Below, piece after piece: positions 25,350-36,200 of a stretch of DNA of 64,000 nucleotides (position 1 is its first letter; every line of letters begins with the position of its first letter). The DNA is taken from the NCBI GenBank assembly GCA_013399305.1, contig VXAI01000013.1:4948983-5012982 (forward strand), in the 5' to 3' direction. The position numbers and the translations under genes are program-made. The notes below the pieces were generated by a model. The model was not told where the DNA came from. It saw nothing but the letters and a program-made list of their open reading frames with translations, and did not search any database. The stretch comes from Rostratula benghalensis (taxonomy: Eukaryota; Chordata; Aves; Charadriiformes; Rostratulidae).

Positions 25350-25357
25350 TCACGTGA
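25350..25357. promoter_or_regulatory. CLEAR-like E-box TCACGTGA
   Basis: Palindromic core of the TFEB/TFE3 CLEAR element (consensus GTCACGTGAC, 8 of 10 bases), about 190 bp upstream of the ARL8 start. This is a sensible position for a lysosomal gene. Confidence 0.5.
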
Positions 25358-25822
25358 TGGCGCCGCCGCCCTTCTCCCGCTGCCACTTGCTGCAGGCAGG
25401 GGAGGGGTTTGGGCTGGTTCGGAGCGGCGGGGGGACCGGGCGAGCGTGAGTCAGGGCCGGGGGCGGGCGCGGGGGGCGTCCGTCGTGTGAGGTGACGGAA
25501 CGGCGTCCGCTGCGGGGAGGCGGCTCCCGCACGAAATGGCGGGCGGGGCCGGGCCCGGGGAGCGCTGAGGTCGTGGCAGGCCACGGGGCAGGGTGGTGGC
25601 GCCTGGGCACCCTCATGGATCGGCTCCTCCCTGGTGGGAGTGTGGCAGGACGGGGTGGCCCGGCGGTGGTCAGCCGCCGTGGGCCGGCGGTCCCAGCAAG
25701 GGGTGGCCTAGGGCCACATTTGCAGCACTGGCTTGGGGTGGACTTGGTCTCCATGGCAGGGTCGGTTTTGTAGGTCCTTCTCCTGGCAGTTCTCACGCCC
25801 CTTCTCCCAGTTAAATCAGTTC

Positions 25823-25900
25823 AGGATTTAACGCAAGAAATTCTGTGTTTCAGATACCTATGTTTGGTACATGCAGCATGAAAACTGAAACAATGCATAG
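25823..25900 (+). repeat. 78-bp direct repeat, copy 1
   Basis: Matches 27549-27626 with two mismatches. Similarity stops abruptly at both ends. Not a repeat family I recognise. Confidence 0.9.
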
Positions 25901-27548
25901 AGAGGATTTCCACTCTTCCCATGAAACTCTTGAATTGACTCTTGTTCATCGTGTAGGAGATCCAGGGCTTACTGCGGTTGGATTTGGTTCTCTGGCAGTT
26001 TTTGGAGGCTCTCCCTTAGAATTCTTCATTGCCTCAACAGGAGACACTTGTGATGGTGGTTTTATATAGTGGGCAATGATGGGACATGCTCCTTCACCAA
26101 GAATTTTCTGCTTGCACGGGGTAAGCGATATTTAGCGCCCAGTCTTGCCACACAGCCTTAGAGAAGGGCTTAGTTTTCCCCATAAATAAAGAGCTAACAC
26201 TAGACTGGATCCACTTGCTGGTTTCCGAAGTTGTCGCTGGAATTGGTGCTCTAGAGCAGTCTCTATTTTTTTAAGATTTTTTTTTGCAGGAATTTTAAAT
26301 TCTGTAATTGTGCTTAAGGCTCATAGTGATAGAATTTTAAAGAAACAATATACTGCAAATACAGCAACGTATTAAAAAAAATACATTTCAGCTCTATCCT
26401 CATAAAAAGCCAGCAGAAGATAAAATTCTAAAATTGGGAAATCTAAAATGGGAAATTCTAAAACATTAATGCAGCTGTACACTGACTGAAGTCTTTTAAA
26501 GTGTCTAAGGGGTCCATATATAATGTATGACAAAGTCTTGGAGGGTTTGTCCAAGTTCAAAGGGCTGTTACATTGTTTGCACACTCAGATGGCACTTACT
26601 CTTGTAGCTAAAAGCCTGGGCTGGGTCAGAGGAGGCCACAATTCATTATGCCATGCAACTGTAGACAAGCCACTTAAACTTTATGGGAAAGTTTGATATT
26701 TGACATTTTATCAGTGGCCATTTCACCGCTGATAAAATATTTCACTTTTCTGTCTTGGCTATTGGGATTTGCACGCTTCAGGACCAGTTCAGCAGCGTTG
26801 TGGGGCCTTGTAGCACCGAGCGTTACTGAGTCTTCCACGTGCTCTGTCGTTGAAGTGATAATAAAGCACCTCACTCCATTGCAGGGACTTATTTGTGCTA
26901 TAAAAATTTACAACAGTGGGTCTTATGTTTCAGGTGGCGACGTTGGTAATGCTCAGCAAAACTTGATCTGTACCAACACTGCATATCCAGCTGTTTCCAT
27001 ATCTGGGTAGAGTCTAGATGTTTGGGAGCCACATCTCTAGTTCAGACTACCACCAAAGAGCTCACATTGTAGTTTAAAAATGGATTTTAGTGACAGCTGC
27101 AGATCTTAATGAGAAGTAGTCTTCAGCTGAATGAAATCTCCAGGGAGACGAGCATGAGAAGAGGTGATGCCTCACTCCTAGATTTTCAGGTTTGTCCTGA
27201 TACACCAAATGTTTGGGGGGGAAAAAAAACCCTAAACATGTAGAATAAGCTGTACATCTTTTCTGCTAATGAGGCACTGCGTTAGTGAGGGACCAGCCAT
27301 CTTTTCTATTTGTAGGCCAGAGCCAAGCAGCTGCTTTACTAAAGAGAATGGGAAGAGTGTATGGAACTTCTCAGTGAAAGCATTGTAATTATACCCACCA
27401 GTGTCTTTGTGCATCGCCCGTGCCCTCTGCTGGCTGGAGCATCACAGACTCCTTAGTTTGTGTCTTAATTCTGCTCACATTCCAGTGAAAGGAGGAGTGA
27501 AAAAGGATTTCTGTAAGGATTGTTACACTGACAGACTGGGGAGGGTTA

Positions 27549-27626
27549 AGGATTTAACGCAAGAAACTCTGTGTTTCGGATACCTATGTTTGGTACATGC
27601 AGCATGAAAACTGAAACAATGCATAG
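27549..27626 (+). repeat. 78-bp direct repeat, copy 2
   Basis: Second copy, 1,726 bp from the first in the same orientation, 76 of 78 bases identical. Confidence 0.9.
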
Positions 27627-30600
27627 GACTTACAGACAGCCTAAGTTTGTGTATTATTAGTCCCAGCGGTAAAGTACTTATGCTTTCTTGTGTCATTAAC
27701 AGAATTGTCGTTATGGGACTGTCAGGAACCCTCAGCCTCCCTGTGAAAGGAGGGTTGTTAGGTCCCTGCCTCAGGAAATCAGCACTTGACAATGGCAAGC
27801 GATCATCTTCTCTCAACCTGCAGGTAGCCTGAGGGAACAGCTTGCTCTACAAGGACACTGCCAGTATGTGGCATATCTTCTGCAGGATCTTGAAGTTCTG
27901 TTGAATAAATACCATTTTCTGAGATGAAAACAAAGGCAGAGAAGGATGACTGCATGTTGTCTGATGTCCATATATAATATATGGCTGAACACCACACTCG
28001 CAGAAACAGTGTTGGCTCGATATATAATGTAGTGATTCACAGTAATTTTCATACTGTCTGTGTCTGATTACTAAATTATAAATACCTTATCAGTTATAAA
28101 CTAAGGGATATACAAGTATACACTGAAAAATGTCATCTAATTACTACTGGCCAAGGAGAACTATGATACCACCATGATGGTGGTAACACATTACCCGACA
28201 TAATGAAACCCAAAGTTATTCCCTTAAGGATGCTAATGTTGATAGTTGCCGTTTACCTCCTTGCTCTTTATTATCTCATCTCTAACAAGGGGACAGCAAA
28301 TACAGGAAGATTTTGCAGGCCTGAGCACTACTGACAGTAAAGAGAAAAGTAGCTATGAAAGATTCAGACCTACAGTCATATAACTCTTCTCTAAAGGCGT
28401 CACAAAAAATTGGGATTTGTCTCAAATGCTGTGTGTTTACATAACTGTCATCATTAAGAAAAATACCATGATGCTGTGTTATATTTCAGTGGAGTCTTTC
28501 CAGAACAATAGACAGAAGAGTCTAGGATTGCCACACATCAGGAAGCATTTAAAAGTCTTAAAGGATGAAGATAGACCAATCAGCTTTTTGAATCTGTTCC
28601 CAGCCACCTATACAATGGTTTTCAATAGGACAGGCAAGAAGCTGCCAAGAAAGAACAATGAAAATAAAATTCTTTAAGAAAAGATTATTGTTTAGTAAAG
28701 CAGTATTTTTTTTTAAAGTCATGCAATAAACATTGCTTTTTATCAATGTTGTTCTTTGAAATTAAACTTGTGACCCTGTCTTGAAATCTCAGTTTTGCAG
28801 GCAGTTTTGCTTTGGCAGAATGGGTATCTGCCAGTGCAAAGGGGCCTGCACAAGCACACTGTGAAAAACCTTTCAAGTAAGTTTTAAGTATGTATGCTTG
28901 AAGGCTGGGATTTGGTTATCTTCTTAAAAAGGTCATTGATGTTCCGTAACTGAATAAATTTTACAATTATGTATCTGTCTTTGCTGTTTGTTGTTTGTAC
29001 TGAGAAGTAATGGAGAGGTAGATGTACAAATCTAACCTGTGCCTGGAAGCTGCCCAGTGTGTATTGCACAGGTCGGAAATCTTCCACACAATTCTTTGCT
29101 GATGCGCATACAACAGGGTGTCCCAGTGTGATGCAGGGATTAAAACAAATTTTGCTGGACTTCTTGGGATGCTAGTCACATACTAGGCTGTCTACAAAGT
29201 GGTCTTATTGGCCAGTCTCTCAAAATCTCTCTCCATGTTGTTATTTTTAATACAGAGAAGGAAGAAACTGTAAGGCAGGGACTAGGCTGTGATTCCAGCT
29301 CTGCTCAGATTCTATAAGTGCAAATAGCCATCTCTCTTAAAAGTGTGAATATCTTTGGGTGTCTCAGAATAAGCAACACGATAAACCATGCCCAGATGAT
29401 TCAGATGGAGAGGCAGAATTTCAATTAAAGTTTCAGCAATATTTCTAGATATTGAAGGAGGGCACTGGAGGTAGTTAAATGACTTTCATTTAGATGACTT
29501 CATCAAACCCCGTTTAGTGTTTCCCAGTTCCTAACTTTTGTCAGCCTGAATTCTGCCTAGAAGGGAAAAGTATGAAATATGAATGGCAATCAAAGTGAAA
29601 TGAACATTCCTCTAGTATTTAATCTTTTGAAAAATACAAGAACATAAGAAACTGAAACTACAAGGATACAGAGACAACTAGTGATTAAGAGAAATGCGGT
29701 GAATGGAAGGTGAATATATTTTTTGGGGGGAGGGAGGTTGGTGGTGGAGAGAATCTGCTTTAAGAGAACATGTGTTTGGGCTTGAGCAAGAGATAGTCAC
29801 CAGCAACTCAAGGCATAGCACCCCTTTTTCTTCTTTTCTCCTTCCTTCCTTGCTGACTCCATGGTGATTTTTTAACAGAATATAGGCAAGAGAGCAAAAC
29901 AATATATTTGGAAAATATTGTAATTTTGCACAGCATGTAGCTGGCTTGTGTCTCACTGTGACAAATGTAGGATTTAAAATGTGAATTGCAGATACATGTA
30001 GGTAACATAAATATCCCAAATGATCTTTATGGATGGAGTTTAGGAAGACATATTTCTGTGGACAGTTTATTGCAATAATCTGCTTTCTTCTCACCTTCCT
30101 TTTCTGGTCCTGGCTGTTCTCTATCAAAAAGAGATGGGATCAGATGGGTGGGTCTAATCTAAGATAGCAGTTACTCTGTTCCTTTATCTTTATGGTGGGC
30201 CTCAGGGAGATACTGTATTAAATACTAGATAGCTAACAACCTGTTGAATGGGAAGAGACTGGTCTGTCCACCTTCCCCATTGCTTCACTCTTTCACTTCT
30301 GCAGTTCATTTCCTCAGCATCCACTGGGAGGTCCTGGTTGCTCCAGCTCCAGTCTTCTGTAATTTTAACTTTTCATTCTTCCTTTTCTGGTGATACCACT
30401 CTTTTCTTGTCAGAGATGCTCTGCTTGCTGTTGCCTGACTGTTATTCAAAAATATTTATATGGCAAGACTTGTAAGCAGAATCTCTTATCACAAATCCAG
30501 TGTCTTTCAGAGCACCAGATACAAACAAGCCCAACCTCAGGAAACTATACCAATTTGTGATTTTAAAAAAGCAGTGCAGTGTTTGAGCTAGAACTCTTTG

Positions 30601-32584
30601 TGTCAACATAAAATTTTAACCATGTTAAAGCGTTCTGCTGAAAAAAACCCCAAACTTCATATAGCCCATACAGAAATACAGTAAGACACTACCAGTGATG
30701 TTTCCAGTCTTTAGAAATTCTCTGATAGTTTTCAAAAGTCCAGAGGGAAAGGGAAGGACTGAGGTGCAGGAATTATTCAGAAGACATACCATGGCTTTTG
30801 TTTACTCAAGATCAAATAACCAAAATCAAAGCTGCAGTGAAGTTTTTACAGAGGTGATCAAAACCAGAGCTGGCTTCTTTTGTGCTCAACAGCCCACTAC
30901 ATGCATATTTTTTATTCATTATTCTACTGGGAACACCGATGGCGGAAATACCTTTTGACTTGTGGGCTCACCACCGTACCCGCAATGAGAAAATTGTCAC
31001 TTTCTCTTGATAACTTGTTGTCGAAAATCCATAAGACATTATTTCTCCATGTTATTTAACAGGCTGTAAAACCTTTACCTATTTTTTTGCACCTTTATTG
31101 TGACTGACAACCTGTAAATTCAAAGGCGGAGGATATAATATGTGTTTTCTGCTAAATTTAGACATCAACTTATCATAAAGAAAGGGCTACTGTATTGAAA
31201 GCCCAGGTATTTCCATTAGTGAGGCAGGTCGTATCTGTAGGAGATGGTGATTTATGCAGATAATGCCTAGCTTTAGGGAATCTTTTTTAATCTATCCATG
31301 CCAGCAGCTGCTCTTCACCCACCAGAAGTCCAGCTGTCTATTAAGCATCTGACATAATAATCCGAAAAGGGTCTTTTTTCAAATGAACTGCACTTAATTG
31401 CTTCTAAATGCTTAAACTGAATACATATAAATCATAACTGGAATAACTGATATGGAATGGTTTTCTTCAGAGGTATCTCTTCTACTTTAACATTACTTTT
31501 GGCAGTGAAATAATATTAAGCAAAGAGTCTTTAGTTCTGTCAGCAGATTGGGTCAAAAAGGGGGTCCTGAGTCTGGGGATCACTCACACTGGCAGTGAAG
31601 AAGGGGGCCCCAGGTTTCCAGCATCACTGCGTGTTGCAGCCTCCACTGCTGCATCTCCCTAAGGAACAGGCTGCTTTCCACCAGGGAGGCTAACCCAGGA
31701 AATAGTCAGGCATAGATCAAGTCCCATGTAGACAGGCTTTTGTCCAAACGGCACAGATGGTCCTATTCAGTTCAGAAAAACTAGTACAGGTGACCAGTGC
31801 CCATGGGGGGTGCAGGAGCAGATCAGGTAAGGTGTGTATTGCCCAGGCAAAATGACTGAAAGCCAAGGAAGGGACCTCTGAAATAAGAGGGTAGGCTTGG
31901 CAGAAGAGGAGGAGAAGAAAGAAAGAAGCGTAAACCACTACAGCTCAAATTTTAAATAACAAAGCTGTAATATTTGAAGCTTACATTGAAGCTGGAACCC
32001 TTTGAAGAGTTATGAATATGTTTAATTACAAGGAAAGCCACAGTGTCCCTGTAGATACTGTGAAAAGTGAAGAAACATTACAGTAATCAGACAAATTTTA
32101 TACTGCAAATTCCCACAGATCTAAAGTTAAGCCAAATACTTTTAAGAGCTAAATTTCCTATGGAATGAAATTAATTCCCGCATAGAGCATCAAACCTATT
32201 GACTGCTCAGACTCAGTGAAATCCAGGTTCAGATGTATTTAAACTCCCTTAACTTGAAATATACAAAATGACATTATCAACAATACTTGCTTTTTAAAAT
32301 ATAACTGTTAAAAATGTAGACTGTACAAAAAATATTCCTTACTCTGGATTAGCTTTTCATTTGGCAAAATCAGTTTATACATACCAGTATATCTTTGGCA
32401 CACATAGTAGTTTATAGAACTAAACTGAAGAAATACATTCAAGCTGAAGTGTCACCTAAGGAATAGAAAAGATTACCTGATACAGATAAGACCTCAGAGT
32501 TGCAGCTGGTTTATGCCTTTCAGGAATTATTTTTCTGTGTAAATAAAACCTTTAGAAAAGAATATTCTCACTTTCATGGCTCAT

Positions 32585-33244
32585 TTATATTAAGGTTCTC
32601 AAAATTACAACTAAATAAAACAGATTAAACATCCCTATCTTATAGGATGAAGAACTACTGAAAGTACGAGTGTCATTTGCTTCTAAATCATATCCAGAGG
32701 CAGCTGTGACAGTGTTATACACTGCAGATGTTATATTGAGTGTGTTATTTCTGAGTGTAGATTGAAAGTCATCTGTTTCGGGATGTGTAGATAATGTCAC
32801 CTTACTCTGAGAGGTAAATGGAAATACAGTTCGGTTAGACCGGTTCTTTTCTTCAGAGGCTTCTATATCAGAAAGTGAATTTGAGGATATGTGAATGCAG
32901 ATATCTTCTGAAATGCAAGCGTGGAGGTAATGGATGTCATTTATGTCGGTTCTAGGTTCACAACTTTGCCCTGCATAACAGTGGCAATCAAATTTTTCTA
33001 TGAACATTTGCAGGTCCTGAAATGCTGGTTGCCCTTGCAGAGTGTATTTTCCATCCTTTGTCATTTGAATGACAATGTTCTCGGGGTTCAAGTGAAGATA
33101 GTCACTAGAATTCCATTTTTTCCGTGCACACGCACCAGCGTCTTGGCATAACACTTGGCTACAGATTCTGGCTGCCATCGTGACGTTGATGAGGTACGGG
33201 GTCAAAGTCTTCCTCAGATAGTTGTCCAGAGTCCTACAGGTGTT
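32585..33244 (-). CDS. SPAM1: Hyaluronidase terminal coding exon (residues 354-572)
   Basis: Acceptor TCCACAG. It begins [10 protein letters not shown] and contains [12 protein letters not shown] and the [11 protein letters not shown] cysteine pattern, an N-glycosylation-rich stalk (NRSNRT, NNTLNIT), a run of five serines and the C-terminal hydrophobic signal. Stop TAA at 32587-32585. Confidence 0.93.
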   Translation of the reverse strand, partial: NTCRTLDNYLRKTLTPYLINVTMAARICSQVLCQDAGACARKKWNSSDYLHLNPENIVIQMTKDGKYTLQGQPAFQDLQMFIEKFDCHCYAGQSCEPRTDINDIHYLHACISEDICIHISSNSLSDIEASEEKNRSNRTVFPFTSQSKVTLSTHPETDDFQSTLRNNTLNITSAVYNTVTAASGYDLEANDTRTFSSSSSYKIGMFNLFYLVVILRTLI

Positions 33245-36200
33245 CTGTGGAAAGAGCATCATATCTGCAGTGTTTAGTATGGAAACCATTAAAATGCTGT
33301 CATTCTAATAACTACCATAGTGGATATCTGTGAACGTTTCTCCTGAGGTTTTGATAATAGTCGTAACTGGCTGTTGGAAGCAGGTTTATCTGAGAAGTTG
33401 CTGTACAGCTCCAGGATCACAGCAAATTTATGTTGGGTGGCTGCTGGAGATGTTATGAAAAGCACTGTTATGATAGCAGACAACTTTAAGCTTTCGTTTT
33501 ATCTGCATGTTTCATGTAGCGTTTTGAATTCAGATGCACTGAAAGAAGTTACATGAAGGGTTGAAGTTCCTTTTTATATATCTCGAATGGTCTGAAAGGA
33601 TCTTGAAAAATATCTCACTTCCTCAGCCCGAGCAAATAATTTTTTTCTATCAAATCATCTCTGTAAGGCTCTTCAATTTTCCCCTGACTGCAGGAGTAAG
33701 GAGCTTTCATGGCATTTTTGAATGGAAAGTATTTTGGGAGGATGGTCAAATGGAAAGCATGCTGAAAGAACTGATAATTTTAATTATCAGTTGATATATA
33801 TTCTGTGTATGCTTGGCACAGTTTAATAACTGGAGGCTTTGCAAACTCTGCCTTTGTTTCTGACACTATGACTCCTTAGGACATTTGCCTAATACCACAC
33901 GTGGATACAGCTAATATTTACACCCACAGTGATCACTTCAGTGAATAAGAGATATATGTAGTTTTGGTTGTTTTATGGGTTGTTTTTCTTTTAGTTATAT
34001 ATTTAAAAACCTGCCTGGAAATTCTGGTTGATGCAATTCTTGCAGAAGTAAGGCTCACAAGTAATATTTCATTGTTGAAAGGCTAGTGACTCTGATAGCT
34101 GTAAAGGAAGAGGTGTAGTTAGTTCACAAATACATAGTCTGGCCGGGCTGTGGAAAATTCTGATTGCTCATACAAATCTCAAAATTCAGACAATAAAAGT
34201 TGTTGTTCCTCTGTGTTCGTTATTGGGGTAATGGGCAAAAAAGCTTCAGGTGCAACTGATACACTTTCTCAAAGGCAGGAACATACACAAAAGAGTCAAA
34301 GTGGGATGATTTGAGGAATCTGACCCTTCCAGAGCTGTAGGGGTTTATTTGGCCATGTGTTCTGTGACAGTAGCACTGAAGAGTTTCACGTTTTTGCTTT
34401 TAGAAGGCTCTAGAAGAGTCTTCCCATGCAGTAGTTTATTATATTGGCTTCCTGGGTGTGAATGGACTAGTTCAAAAGATTTATTTGAACATCCTTAGAA
34501 GAATGTTTCTCAAACTATGTATTTGGCCTTCCTGAAACAAATTTGATTTTCTTCCCTTTTCTGACTGAGATCTTTCTTACAGCGAAATTAATCAAAGTAC
34601 TGCTCACAACACACAGAACAGGCTAGAGCTGAAATTTCACAGACTGATTCCTCCCAGCACTTTAAATTTTATTGCTAAGTGCACCACTTTAAAAAGCAGA
34701 AGGGTCTTTTAAAAATTGTTCTGGGCAAGCACAAGTAATTTTTTTCTGTACTTCATGACCAGAATGCAATGAGATTTAGGAATTCTCTCCTTAAGTTAAC
34801 TAAACAGGTGGTAACTTGCCCAGTTACTCAGAGCCGACGCTGATGCTTTAAAATATTGAGCCCTTATTCTATGTAGTCAACAACAATATTCTTCAGCCTC
34901 AAATGTGCTCGGTTTTCAACTAGAGAAGACTGCTGGCAATATGGAGTCATCATTTTAAAAGTAGAAGATATGATGTAAGTAATCATAGTGCTTTATGTCC
35001 TTTTTCACTTTATTGCTCTTTAAAAATGTCATATAATAATTAATCTGGCATACCTTATTTTGTGTTAAATTCATATCACCCCAGATCACAATTCCAGAAG
35101 CACCCAGCGCAGCAGATTCTCCAATGGTGTTTACCAGGTCATCCTGAGAGAAAACGTGCAAAGGATTATGCTAATGTAAGTAAGCTATAACATAAGGGCA
35201 AAAGGTATAATGCATATAGTAAATTACATAGCCAAAATAGCTACTTTGAAGACAGCAAGCAATTACACATGATGCGAACGTTCTGCTCTGGATTACAGTG
35301 TTTTATTCTGGGACTGGTTTGCACAGGTGATGCCAGGAAATGTTGCCAACTATATCCAATTTATATATATGTCATCTGGTTAGAAAAACAAGGCTGTAAA
35401 ACTGAGACAGTGGTTAGGCATATGACATACACTCTTCCAACTTTTTTATTTTGCTGCACTGCCTGCTGCCTGCTCAGCATTGGTAGTAATGGGTTTCAGT
35501 AATGCGGCCTGAAGCAGAGGCTGGAAAGAAAGCACAGCTTTACAGCTTTTTTTGTTTGTTTGTTTGTTTTTTTTGTTTTTTTTTTTAAATTTAATTTCAG
35601 TTACCAGAAAGTGCTAAAGCAGAAAAGCAGCAAGAGACAGAGCTTTCACCAACAGGAATCTCTTTTTCTCCAGAGAATGGCTCTGGCCTTTTACAGAGAT
35701 TGATTTGGGAATTTTTATGCTGTCTGGTTCTTCTTTTAGGATCAGTTGTTGGCCCAGCCCTAACAAAATCTTAAAACCCGTGTGGAAGAGGACTATGGGT
35801 ACAAAAAGAGCAAGTAATAAAGAACATACTGTGGGGCACAACACATGAAGAATTTTAAGATTATAGGATTTAAGTGATTAACCAGGAGCCCAGCAGGAAC
35901 TCTGGCAGCACCCCTTGCTCCCTGAAGGTATCTACAGAGCTGCAGGGCAATGCCTGGTGGTGCTCTATCCAGGATGTGAGCGGACATCAGACACAGCACA
36001 GTCACTAGGATTGCAACCTCTGACTTCCCCTGATTCATGGTCTGGATGACCAGGAAGAGATGCTCCAGGTTTTCTCTGATAGGGCCTGTTTATATAAAAA
36101 TGTGAAGGGAAGAGTGTATCCAGAACAGCAATAAGGCAATTAGACCTTAATTGCAGCCTAACTTTGACTAACCCCTGAGATGCTGAAGTACCATTTGAAA

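Larger units (their letters stand above)
24780..25760. promoter_or_regulatory. CpG-island promoter of ARL8
   Basis: Nearly 1 kb of very GC- and CpG-rich DNA spanning exon 1, with no evident TATA box. Elements seen: TCACGTGA (25350-25357), AP-1 TGAGTCA (25447-25453), YY1-like ATGGCG boxes near 25356 and 25535, and a (GGCGA)n run at 25254-25278. Islands of this kind are usually bidirectional, so a divergent plus-strand transcript is possible. Long open frames here on both strands are typical of high GC and are not taken as genes. Confidence 0.85.
25761..32584. other. Intergenic region between ARL8 and the hyaluronidase
   Basis: No coding exon recognised. It contains the 78-bp repeat pair, a 13-bp-stem hairpin (26705-26738), a short near-palindrome (28167-28185) and AT-rich sequence. 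The hyaluronidase 3'UTR should occupy the right end. A minus-strand ATTAAA at 32021-32026 is a possible poly(A) signal, but no strong one stands out. Confidence 0.6.

Noticed and set aside
24684..25796. Several long ORFs (up to 268 codons) on both strands around ARL8 exon 1
   Set aside because: They are shadows of a very GC-rich CpG island. Only the frame encoding the ARL8 N-terminus has family similarity.
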